DNA of 64,000 bases from Cyclina sinensis. Lineage: Eukaryota; Mollusca; Bivalvia; Venerida; Veneridae. Position 1 is the stretch's first letter. Every line of letters starts with the position of its first letter. Made by a program: the position numbers and the translations under genes. Positions 38,701 through 49,300 of the stretch are shown here, one piece after another. The stretch spans positions 40,996,627-41,060,626 of the forward strand of contig JAAONU010000013.1 in NCBI GenBank assembly GCA_012932295.1, in the 5' to 3' direction. The notes beneath the pieces are model-generated. The model ran no database searches. It saw only the letters and a program-made list of their open reading frames with translations, and had not been told where the DNA came from.

Positions 38701-40189
38701 TTAATAACGTATTTACGGTCGGAACCAGTTGCCCAAATGACCGACGCATCCTACAGAGCTGAGTCATTTTATGTGTTGAGGAGAATAATACAAGATGCAG
38801 ATATTGTTGTTGTTTCTGCTCCTGCTATTCCTGCCACTGCTTTTAGTATTATTTTAACTACATTTTATCTTGTTTAACTTTTACTTTGGTGAGGATGATT
38901 ATTAGATGTAATTACATTTTATGTTATACAGACTACTCTGTACGTGAGCTGTAAGACCTTTGAAGAAAGTTTATGTGTATATAACACGTGAGTTGTACTC
39001 GATCTTATCAGCCGTAACAGTACACGTCTACTTTTGGTACTGAAGGTTCCAATACAATTTCATTGAAACTTTGCTGAGTATTCGCTCGGACAAAAAAAAA
39101 CGAGACGGACGGCCGGACGGTTGGATAGGAGGAAGCGCGAATCGGCGACTTTGTGCTCTATAGGACCAAATGGATATGAATATAAACAAAAAATATCTTC
39201 AAAAAGCTGTTCGACCGTAAATGCAGTACAAAATTAATGCCCCATAAGTGTATAGTTTTCGGACATCGGCAAATATTGAACGCGCAAAGTAATCCATAAA
39301 AATTTAGGCTTTAAACTAAAAGTGTCAATATCATTTTCAATGAGATAAATCAAATATTTAGTCATATTTATTATATATTTATTCCGTTTAGTTAATATTT
39401 TGATGGTAAAAGCGTTTTGTTAATTTAATTTACCCCTGTTTTAAAGTTATTATTATTGCATTATTTTCAGACGCAGTTAAACTAACATTTGCGAATTGTG
39501 TCGTAACATTTTATAACATCAACACTTTTTATAAATGACAAACTTCCTTCTTCCACTGAAAATTTGGTTTCTAACAATTTCATTCGATACAAACGTAGGT
39601 CAAAATCGATTTTAATGGCATACGATAACCTTGCTTTTATAATGTTTCATACCCATATAACAAATCAAGATATTGAACCGAATTGTTATAACATTAGTTA
39701 GATCTACTAAAAAACTTGTGACAAATGTACATGCACTTTTTTGTTCTCGTTCCTGTATGGAAATTGATCTGTGACAATCAAAAATCGGCATCGAACAGAG
39801 TCGTCAAGTAATATGTCACATATGTGGTTGATTTCCGTTACACATTTCTAACACCTGTTACGCGTGTGGTTACAAACGTTGTCTTACAAAGCTGTAAACG
39901 CTGTAATGGAGTCATCTCGAGCTGTGATAACAAATATTACAAGAACTTGTTCCCAAATCGAAGATAGAATCAATGTAAAATAACTAAACTAAACGTATCA
40001 AACAGTGATCTTACAGTTCTTATATTACTGAATAAAAATAAGATGTTGATTTTTATAAAGCTTACATTTTGTTATTTTTGATGCCGGTTTATTAGGACCG
40101 TCTCCCATTTCTAGGATTGTTGACTCTGAAGAATGGCTTGAATCTGCTGAGGAAGATTCCTTTCTGTGCGAAGCCATTGTTCTTTGCAT
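23798..40189 (-). CDS. DCST1: DC-STAMP domain-containing protein 1, 17 coding exons, 732 aa
   Basis: Exons, 5' to 3' on the minus strand: 40189-40066, 38474-38364, 38129-37926, 33272-33133, 32898-32830, 32069-31889, 31383-31243, 30937-30804, 30164-30010, 29827-29728, 27420-27325, 26705-26579, 25947-25831, 25395-25253, 24939-24826, 24361-24212, 23890-23798. The total is 2,199 bp with phase kept at every junction. Known role: a multi-pass sperm membrane protein needed for sperm-egg fusion in mouse and fish, with worm and fly relatives; human DCST1 is also reported as an E3 ligase. Diagnostic sequence: FFGFPFGALLGYG (exon 2), GKAGRSYIGTFAIAYLIAGP (exons 3-4), VRFDNIYITSYF (exon 10), IEVKIGG (exon 13), DAYGLRLRKIIAAFFF (exon 14), EKQRILFLYN (exon 15). 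A RING-like C4C4 follows: C670/C673, C684/C689, C694/C697, C705/C708. Hydrophobic segments lie near residues 60-84, 93-145, 390-420, 488-515 and 582-605. The tail is acidic. Length is close to human (about 706 aa). An in-frame second ATG lies at 40177. All introns are GT-AG except intron 12, which appears GC-AG. No disabling change was seen. Confidence 0.93.
24545..24630 (-). repeat. tRNA-like SINE head fragment in DCST1 intron 15
   Basis: On the minus strand a GGGTTCGAATTC B-box word follows a weak A-box-like stretch at a tRNA-like distance. It lacks a clear cloverleaf and lies between DCST1 exons 15 and 16. Weakly supported. Confidence 0.3.
27657..28046. repeat. 46-bp minisatellite in DCST1 intron 10
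   Basis: About eight diverged copies of a 46-bp unit containing 'attcgggtcaatgcat', 'ctagctctgtcatcgacata' and 'acaccagc'. The array ends about ten bases before the Tc1 element begins. No coding function. Confidence 0.85.
28058..29572 (-). mobile_element. Tc1-type transposon, 1,515 bp, apparently complete
   Basis: Inverted repeats of about 30 bp (TACTRACGGAAAAATATAAC then TGTGCAYACT) bound the element with two mismatches. TA dinucleotides flank both sides (28056-28057 and 29573-29574), as expected for Tc1/mariner insertion. One uninterrupted transposase frame fills the middle. The element lies in DCST1 intron 10, in the same orientation as the gene. Confidence 0.93.
28256..29296 (-). CDS. 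Tc1-like transposase, 346 aa, intact frame
   Basis: Catalyses cut-and-paste transposition at TA sites. The N terminus has paired helix-turn-helix DNA-binding sequence (residues about 12-55, RLRAVGMLQAGIAQNAVAQR), then a GRPR motif and a second HTH with GRTVRNRLRE. The DDE catalytic triad is complete: FTDESRF, then QQDNARPH, and SPIEHVWDEM. The second D and the E are separated by 34 residues, the DD34E spacing of the Tc1 family. The glycine-rich GGGGSIMVWGG box is present. Length is normal for Tc1 transposases. Translation could begin at Met1 or at Met9 (MPRISENDR). No stop or frameshift breaks it, so it may be recent or active. It is unrelated to the host gene function. Confidence 0.95.
   Translation of the reverse strand: MDFKSLKTMPRISENDRLRAVGMLQAGIAQNAVAQRFGVHRNTISALWRRFQQRGNVRDLPRPGRPRVTSIRQDNYIRLTHLRNRFQPATLTARTIPGLRPISGRTVRNRLREHSITPRRPAIRPTLLLRHRQRRRQWCRQYLRLPRAYWNNVLFTDESRFHLKSSDGRVRVCRRRGERYLDPCVFQRQRFGGGGSIMVWGGISSQGRTQLVIVRGNLTGVRYRDEIVIPHVLPFLQRQGRNMTFQQDNARPHVARVVTGFLAQQNVSVLPWHAVSPDLSPIEHVWDEMKRRLRQRRNQPLTLDQLAQTLVNIWNTIPQAVIANLVASMPRRCRACLNANGGHTRY
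33634..37583. mobile_element. 3.95-kb nonautonomous hAT-type fold-back element in DCST1 intron 3
   Basis: Ends TAGGGATGTCAACGAAT and, inverted, TAGGGATGTCAAGGAAT (one mismatch) are flanked by a perfect 8-bp duplication ATTTATAC (33626-33633 and 37584-37591), the hAT hallmark. The interior has no transposase. About five units in one orientation (about 33810-34700) are followed by about a dozen inverted units (about 34720-36890). Each unit is 150-230 bp with a palindromic piece (cagttcgcaattcgaatcgc and its complement) and a spacer containing 'ggtttatgaagttagtaag'. Outer parts (33640-33800 and 36900-37583) are unique. Confidence 0.9.
37592..37840 (-). other. intron 3 sequence with possible degraded copies of the exon 3 end
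   Basis: On the minus strand 'gttgccatagcgtatcttat' (about 37800-37820) and 'tttgcctatcttattgccgg' (about 37740-37760) resemble the last bases of DCST1 exon 3, giving VAIAYLI and FAYLIAG against TFAIAYLIAG in the true exon. No usable exon is formed. The similarity is short, so chance is not excluded. Confidence 0.3.
38705..38806 (-). mobile_element. SINE family 1, truncated 3' fragment in DCST1 intron 1
   Basis: The words 'cagttgcccaaatgaccgac' and 'tcattttatgtgttgaggag' align with the tail of the SINEs at 14.8 and 52.5 kb; the tRNA-like head is missing. Confidence 0.6.
38807..40065. other. DCST1 intron 1, no further feature
   Basis: AT-rich intronic sequence. A short 'gacggacggccggacggttg' patch at 39106-39125 resembles the leader of bivalve dispersed repeats, but no borders are visible. 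Confidence 0.4.
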
Positions 40190-40397
40190 TCGATTGATAC
40201 ATTAACAAGGTCTATGAATCACTCTGGTTATGGCCAGTTTTTCAACTTAAAACGAGAAAATCGTACTAGACGTCTTGTGAAAACACCATGTCCTGAAATG
40301 ACGTCATTTGAATAATTGACGTCATGTAGCGTATATTACGTCATTAAAACGTAAATACTCATGCAACGTCGGCCTGTCTGTCGACGGCTGTTTCAAC
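40190..40397. promoter_or_regulatory. bidirectional DCST1/DCST2 promoter with CRE cluster
   Basis: Only 208 bp separate the two start codons. The gap holds two perfect CRE palindromes TGACGTCA (40299-40306 and 40317-40324), a near-CRE TTACGTCA (40336-40343) and an AGACGTCT palindrome (40268-40275). CREs are bound by CREB/ATF/CREM; in mammals CREM drives many post-meiotic sperm genes. Use here is inferred. No clear TATA box was seen on either side. Confidence 0.75.
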
Positions 40398-43300
40398 ATG
40401 GCTACTGCAAGAAAGATTATTAAAGCTATCAGAATAAAAATGTTATTGAATCGACTATCGTCTGCCAAAGAGAACGCTTTGAGAGAGCTGATGGGTCTTC
40501 CGCCTAAGATGTCATGGTAGGACACTTTCACATATATCTTCTCTCTTCTTGCCAAAATGATGAACTTTTACAAAGATCCAGACTTCCATCTTTATTTTGT
40601 GGAAAAATCAGCTTGTTCATTGAAATTTTCTTTAAAAATCTACATTTTATTATCTTCCAGGTTTGACGAATGTACTAGTACATGTGCGACCTTCACCAGG
40701 GACAAGATTTGCCAGACTTTCTGTCCCTGTTGTGTATATGACAGACAAAGGCACTTGAAGAGGCCGTCGTGTTGGACAAGTCCAACTTTTAGAGAATTTT
40801 TAGGTAAAAAATAGTTCTGAATGAAAAGAACGCGCAAATTTAATGACGTTTCTAGATCAATTCAATATTTATTTTCAACTATATAGATCTATCTAGAACC
40901 ACATCTCGAATTAATACATTTTCTAATATATGTAATGTAAGCTATTTTAGCTTACATTACTCACACTTAAACAAATTGTTCATGTGGGTTTCACTTCAGA
41001 CTCTTATGCTACGATTAAATAAATACATTTTATTTTATTTAGAGTCTTCCCTTTTCCTAGGAAACTTGTTTCAATTTAAAGTTACTTTGTATTTACAGGA
41101 TTTCTTGGTGGGATTTTTCTAACAATGATTATGTTTCTCGTCTTGGTGTATCAAATGGACGTGCCACCAGGGGTCGCTTTCACTATTTGTGCCACGTCAG
41201 GGTTCATTCTCACACTGACAATGGCGTTCTCACAGTCAGTTCGATGTCTCGTGTTGCTAATGCTACCACAGTTCTTTTCCAGTTTGTATATGTGGTTATT
41301 TTAGTCTTTTTAATTCCTGTGCATGGTTGTATTTTGCAGAAAAGGTAATACATTTTAGCATAATCAACAATGTTAGTGTTACAAATCGGCAAGAGAAAAG
41401 CTAAAACCTTAATGAATTAAATAACATACTATATATATATATTTATATAAATGCAAGTTCAGCTAAATACTGAATTTGAAGAGCAGTACTCAAGTTGTTA
41501 GAGTGCCGATCCTGATCTGGAGGTCGTTGGTTCGAATTCCAAAGGAGTGCTCCAGTGACTCCTTTCACACGAGAACTGTTTTGGAACCAGGAAGCAGTCA
41601 TCAATAGCGATTTATCTCAGTTGCAAGAACTTGTTTCTCAATCAAATAAACCTAGATAAATTTAAAGTAAATTGAATGCTGAACACATACAAGAGGAGAA
41701 GAACAAACAACTGTTGTGCTATCACTGTTTTGCAGGTAAAGGACGGATGCTTCTATTGTTATACGCGCTGTTTTTAGCAATGAACCATCCGCTGAACAAT
41801 GTCAAGGTCAATATTGGTGTGATGGCACAGAGCGCCACCTGTGGGCAAGAAATGGCATTAAATGAAACCAAAGATCTGGTTAAGTCGGCTGTAGCCCCTA
41901 TGCAAAGTGAGAAAAGAATCTCTAGTTAGACCTAGGAATTGATAGCACCTAGCACCCTCTTTGCTTTTGTAAAAGAAATGTTTACAAGGGAAATATGTAA
42001 ACGACATTTTTGTGATAGTTTATTTAAGTGGAAAATTTTTCTTTACTGTCATAGGTTTATGAGTATCAGATACGATAATTCGTCAGACATAGTGTGTACT
42101 TGCATTCCTACTTTTTAGATTGACGTTATTTTGAAATAAACCTAGCTGTACCGATATGCATTCGTGTAATAACAGCCATATATATTCAGAATCAGAACGT
42201 GTCAGATGTATTCCATAGGCATTGTTTATAATTCTAAGCACATTTGAAATATTTTATTGCAGCTGTAAATTTACATACAAAAGCTTTGATGGCCATCGCA
42301 TGTGTATAAAATGAATTCCATTAGTTCTAATCATTGTTAGTTCGAAGAAGAACCACGAAATATGGTGACATTAAGGCAACATTTTCAAGGCAGTAAAGTA
42401 CTGCAAATCTTTCATTTCATATCTCTTTTTTACCGAAATCCTACTTGTTAAATCAGCAGAGAAGATTTGTTTTTTTTTATTACGATGATTTTATTATTGT
42501 ATTTGTTGTTATTTGTTGTTACCAGGTGTGATGGACAGTATAAAAGATATTCTCTCTAAGCTGGTAGACTTTGCAAACACAATGAAGAAGACATACAATG
42601 TACTGAAACAGACAGTCATGGAAATAGGTAAACTTAAGTATCTTGGACTTCATTTGACAGCGTTAACATCACCATTTAGATTTATGTGAGTATTTTATAC
42701 TTTCAGTAGTTTTGCATACAAAAACACTACACTTTTCAAGGTGTAATCAATATTCGACGACGTCGGAGATCTATGCCAGCAGATTATTCTAAACTACTTT
42801 TCTTATAATTAAGAAAAAAAGGTACAAATTTTAAGGTATATAATTTAAAAATATATAGAATCTTTCTTATCGAACGGGGCTTTCAAAAGGAGAAACATGT
42901 TGACAATCTTCTCAAAGGTAAACAGGACATTCTATTGTAGGATCAACAATAAAGAGAGTAGGCCAGTGGTTGGCAAACATGGTGGACCGGTGTAATGACA
43001 AGATGGGGGCACCTTACCGGAAGTGCATGAAAGCGTTCGAGGACGGTGTTGATGATTGTAGGTAAGGACATTTACGTCAAAAATTACCTCTGATGTAAGC
43101 AAAGCAGCGGTTATAACACTGCAACGACAGACATTCTTGGGTCTGTCTTGCTTCTCACAGGTCTTACAGTCTGGTCTAACTAAGTAACTACCGTACCCGT
43201 GACTTATCTCAAATGGCTAACATGTAGAAATTGTAGAAAGTGGAATATTTCTACAAATTCTGAAATGCGTTTCAAAAACAATTTGAAATAAAAAAGTATA

Positions 43301-46300
43301 TATATGAGAACTCGAATGGTACGAGATGATTTTTAGCCTGACTTGTCTTTCATTGTTTCAGTGTTCGGCATAGGTTGCCTCAGTATCTACATCTGTTGTG
43401 TATCTCTAATTATGAGGAGGGGTTTCTCGATCTTTATGTACACTTGTTATGTCTTGCCAGAGGCAGGAGCTGTATAATATCTACTGTTCAACAGTCTCGA
43501 AGGGTGGATGCGAAAAATATTACAAGTGCTATGAAATGAAGAAGCGGATAGCCCTTTTTCGCATTCAGCCTTCAACCTGTAATAGTGTCTAAACGGCTTT
43601 GTGTGTGGTGTTGAGATATTTCTTGTTCTGTTTTAGAGACAAACTTGGCCCGTTAAAGTTTATGTGCGAGATTGCCAACGCTTTGGATGTTCTGTGTAAC
43701 ATTGTGAGAGGTAAGTTTCCAGTTTATGTTCGCTTGACAACAAACGTTCTTTAAAAATGCGCAATTTAATAAAGTACATCTGAGCCAGTAGATACTCCAA
43801 ATTACAAGAAATGATACTTTGTCACTTGTTTAAGAAGAAAAATGTACGTAAAAAGCATGTACAACCAATTATATAAAGTAATTTTAATCAGTTAATGTGT
43901 GCGTTAATTATAGTCATATTGTGAAAATGTAATTGCATTAATTTTTTTCACGTCTTGTTACGTGTCTGCAGTGTATCTATACCATATAATTTCCCCCAAT
44001 ATAAACTCAAATTTCTATGTACATACATCACGTTTTATTTTATTTTACTTTTTTGTAGTTGGAGAGCTTCTATGTTTAGTTGTGGATGCCATCAAAACTT
44101 TGATAGAAAAGGTCATAGATCTACGTAAGTTACTTTTTATACAAGACTTGTATTATATTCAGCTAACTCATGGCACGTGTTGCTGCCTTTTACACCAGTG
44201 TGAAACATGATCATCTTAAGTATCCGTGCATGGTCATGATCGAAGTGCTTGCTTATCAAATAGAAACTCCCTTGAACCAAAAAAAAATGCTGTTCAGATT
44301 TAAGACAGGCTCAGTTTAGAAATTTAGCAAAGTTAGAATCCTGTTGGAAATTTCACTTTGCATGTGAAACGAATATGGATCTTTTGTTTTAATACGTACG
44401 TTAGACTCAAGTCGTGCTCGAAATTGCTTTTTTTCATAAAGAAGGGAATCATGTTCTTGCTATTTGTTTTGTTTTGTTTAGTTTTTCTAAAGAATAAGTT
44501 GGTAATCTGACAACTAAGAGTGTGGTTGCCAGCTGCCTTTCCATCTAACGCTTGGCATGTTTTTTTAATAAGCCAGAGAACAAAGATTGTGTTATATCTG
44601 AATACAAAACAAAATACTTACCTTAACACATAAAATATATTATTTTTTATATATTTTTTTAAAAACTTTATCAAGCATATGAGGTAAAAAAAAAAACGAA
44701 TAATATCTATCACTTATTTTGTCTTTTATTTACTAGCCGCGCAGAGGACTTTAAGCTCAGCACAAGAAATGTTTTATTTCAACGTGTCTATAAAGTATCA
44801 TTTCAACTACACCCTCACCCAGTCCAAGAACTATTCCCAGATTAAAGATGACATCAGTAAAGAGATCATGAGCTATATTGACGGCTTCTTAGTCGTTATA
44901 CGTTTCTTCAAGAATATTATGTTCATAACAATATTCTTTATCCTTATCAAGTAAGTATACAATATTTTTTAACCAACGGCGCCCACGATGAATGATTGAT
45001 TGTTTTAAGGTTCATTGTGCTTTCGTTATAATGTGTGATTGTAGAGTAATTGTTAAAATCTGTCCTATATTTACAAGGTAATACCTCATCAAAAGTGTCT
45101 ATTATTTTCACAGGTTGGACAGTATATATTTACTGGCTTTTGTCGCATTATCTTACAGAGTAAGAGTTGGCTCATACAAATGAGCTGTATGAAAAAATAC
45201 TTAATAGGAATACAAAGTTCTAACTGCCTAGATAAATTGCTCTGAAGACTTAGTTATCTGAGGTATTTAGGGATTCATTCCAAGTATTTTGAAGGGTTTC
45301 AAATTCCTGTGAATGAGCTGCTTTAACTGTCAAAACTTACGATGTGTAGTTAAAATGGTTTGAGTAAGTGTATTTCTAATTTTCACAGAGCACTTATTTA
45401 TAGAAGCAAATGGCTGTCAAACGATCGCTATGACAACCACTACCTCACGTTTACAGTTCGAGATTTGGACGAGAGGAGAAAAGAAAATAACAAACCAGGC
45501 ATTCTTCCACTAAATTTTGATGAAGAGAAAAAATATATTGAAAGTGGTGAGCAGAATACACCATTTACATCCAAATACATTTCCATCACACTGAAAATGT
45601 TTTGAAAAGAAGTTCATTTATTTCTGGTAAACGCCAAAAGAAGTGGGGTTTTTTTTACGTTGCAGAATTTATACTAGTAATTTATATACGGGCGCCGATT
45701 TAACACATTTAGCACTGGAAATCCTAGATTCAATTTATATTAAAAAAACATCTGTCACAACTACATGTTAGTCATTTTTATAGAAAAACAGTTAAATTGG
45801 AAACTAAGAAATTTAGAAAGGTCTTCACAGGACTTCAGATAGAACTTTAGATAAGCCTTGGTGTTATACAACAATATATACAGGCCGGAACACATGCCCT
45901 TTTTATTTTCTGTTCTCTATTTTCAGTGTCATTTTATATGATTCCAAAGGAAATAAGGAAGCTAGCGTTTGGTTTAATATTTTTTATTATCAGTTTATTT
46001 AACGCAGCTTTCTACCTATTCTGCGACTTTGGACTGTATTCGGCCCTTCATCTCATTGAGATCAACTTTGGTCAAATTTCACAGCCTCCAGGTAAGATAA
46101 ACATGCTACTGGTGTGATTTTATTGCATGCTGGCTTATTGCAGTTTTTTTTCGAGAACAGTTTTATTATTTTTGACAATCTTCCAGAATCAGTGAATTTG
46201 GATAAACGGTAAAGGGACAGGGATTGTGTTGTGTGTTGATCAGGACATTTCCTGCCTTTGTTTTGGTTAATTATTTCACAGTACACGTATATATTTCTTC

Positions 46301-49300
46301 GAATAACTGAATGTCAATTTATTTAAGGCTTATACAATTCTTAGAATTTACGGTAAGAGGTAAAATGTATGACAGGAGAATGCTAATTTTATCATATTCT
46401 TTACGATTTCTCTCTGATTTTTCTCTCTGACGTATAAAACACGAAGTATTCGCATGTTCTGTTCTAATTATTTCAGTGCCTGCGCATACAAAGATGCATG
46501 TATCTGGTTCCGGTCCAATGGCTGATATGTACCGTTCAGTTATTAGCATGTTTGATCCCTTGTCAGACAAGTCAAAATCAAAAGTTGACGTCCATCCGTG
46601 TGTTCCACGTCCCTCGGAGCCTGACTGGTCTGTTTATAAACTCATTGGTAATTTCATTTCTAGCAGTGTTGCTAGTCAAATAAAAAGATATAAGGTTAAT
46701 TCAGATGTTGTTGTGAGTTACTTTCACTTGAAGAACCTTTTACAATTCAGTCAGCGGCTAGAAAAACGACAACATGTGAATCTGTTCTGATGACATAAGC
46801 AGTCAATTGTGTGACATTTTAACAATTTGCAGGAGAGATATCATTGCTGAACAATGTTTGTCTTTCACGTTTACATGTATTGAACAATTTAATGCAATCT
46901 GTTTTTAACGCATAGAAAGTTCATGCTTTACATCAATGTCTCACACATTTTCTGTAGTAACTTTGCCCTTATAAAGTTACTTTCTTCAGGAGAAGATAAA
47001 ATAGTCTAAACCAGTCGAATATCTTAATAAATTTTCAGGTAGCATTTACTTTGTGTGTCTGATTCTCACTATTACTGAGGCTTATGGACTAAGACTACGG
47101 CATCTTATAATGGCGTGCTACTTCCCGAGGCGAGAGCGTAAACGTGCAATTTGGTTGTTCAATCACATCCTAAAGAGTCGCGGAGGGATACTAGATACTG
47201 CACGTAAAAATATGAAGAAAAGCAAAATGGGTGAAGTTGATGTTCAACATATAAGTTTCAAAGGGCGTTTAGCCGCCAAGTTAGTAAACAGTTGTCTTTT
47301 TGTCAGTAATAAAATCAATGAAAGGGTCCATTGTGTGCAGAAAGAGCGCCAAGCTTCAGAGACGAGTATTGTAGCGCATCAACTGCAATAATTGTAACTG
47401 CCTAAATATTTTGATTCTTGAGGAAAAACGGAAGAGAGTGGTGAATATTCGTTGTGGTCATGTAAAGAAAAACCACTTCATTGGTAGTTGAAACTTTTAA
47501 GATTGTTTCTTCAAAAATGATAAAAAAGCATCATAGACGTTGCCTCTGTGCTGACATATGCAAACATTCAAACATACATATATACATGTATATTTGTAAC
47601 AAAATTCATAAATGTACATTAGCACTTGAATATGTTCCGTGTTTAAGACAGAGTTCTCGAAAATTATTTTGTTGTAATTTCTAACTCAATATATTTCTTT
47701 TGAAGTTTCCCTATATGTGAGAAGTTACTGAAATTCTTCGGTTGGAATGTGAAGTCCTGTTTGTACTGTGGAAAAGAAGGAAAGCCTGATGACTATGTCA
47801 GCTTTATCCACTGTGCCTTCTTTGACTGTGACGGTAAGGACTAATTTCCGTATAGTCGAACTATTCCGTAATCATTCCGAATAAATCAGTTACGTGGGAA
47901 ATTTTAACAACAGTTTTTGGGTTAGATGTGCTTCTTTTTACTCGATTATACCGAAACACGGATTATGTTATTTTTCTGTGCTTCAAAATCATAGTATTTA
48001 TTAGTAGCTCGAAATACCAAGTTAGTAGTTCTCTTTACTTTTTCTTCATGTTCTTCTCTGAAGTCATATGTAGTGAAGACAGAATATGTCTCCAGGTTCC
48101 TTAATTGTTGCGGTATACAATTTGTAGGGTACTTTACAACATTCTCTGGGTTTTGTAGGGAACAAAATTTCATTCCTGCAAAATAATAATGATGCATAAA
48201 ACTTACTTATTACATATTTTCAGCTGTGTACTGTATCGACTGTTATGCAGACCTCGACAACATATGTGCTGTATGTAACAATGCTGTAGAATTGAAGATA
48301 TCGGACGAAAGTGAGGAAATGTAAGTATCCCATTATTCAATTGTAATTTTCGCATAATTCAATTGTAATTTTCGCATAATTCAATTGTAAATTTACCATA
48401 ATTCAATAGTAATTTTGGGCTGGGACTTAACCCACATCCTGAGTTGTCTAGCAGTCAAGACAACACCATTTATTTATAGGAGTATTGAGTAAGAATTCAC
48501 TGGACGAAAAACGAACACTTCAGACCATAGTTTGATCACATGGTTTCATAGGAGGACCATCGTCTGTACTGGTCGAAAGCAAAACTAAATTCGGCCTGCA
48601 GGGTTTTCTGTGCTCCTAGTCTACTGACTTTGCCTCAAAAGCACGTGAACATTGTAAATTTCCGATTCTTTTTCAGTGGTTAAAGTGACTATCGCTTGTA
48701 AATAATGTGATATTTTAAGCACAACTCTATCTGTCTAAGAATAAATTTATTTCCATGTCCTAAGTGACGAACACTCAACCGAAAAACTACACATTAACAA
48801 AAGGCAAAGGTTACTGACTTACTTTTTCTGTTGTTATTTCAATCACCGTTGTTGACAATTTATTCTATTTACTCATGGCCGGCCCGGCTAGCTCAGTCAG
48901 TTGAGAATTGGATTGACAATCCTGGAGTTCCTGGTTCGCTCCCCATCAGGGCCTGCAGAATTTCTCTGTATTGATCTGAGACCATGCGTCTGTAGGTCAT
49001 TTGTCCCTCACCATTGAATCAAGTGAGGAAGTATTCAGTCACTTGCGAAGAAAATGGTTTGTTTGATACCCAGGAATGTTTGTTAGGTGGACTGACCGCC
49101 AGGATATGACCACAGCTGTTAAAACTGTCGTTAAACCCCAATAAACCAAACTAAACTAAAGTATCCAACCATAATGAGAAAACCACGTTAATATAATCTT
49201 GTTCACTTAATTTCTTCAAAGTTAGAAGCTGCGCTGTACATATATGGTTTAAGGTGCTATCATGCAAATTCGTTGACTTGGTTCTTATGAATGAGGTTAG

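Noticed and set aside
47053..47391. Continuous reading of DCST2 exon 13 to a stop at 47391
   Set aside because: Splicing at the GT after 47279 into 47706 keeps phase and adds the RING-like domain that is conserved in the partner gene, so reading on to the stop would truncate the protein. It could be a rare retained-intron isoform.
48886..48970. Possible functional tRNA gene
   Set aside because: A and B boxes are present, but the arms do not pair as a cloverleaf and the head runs into a SINE body.
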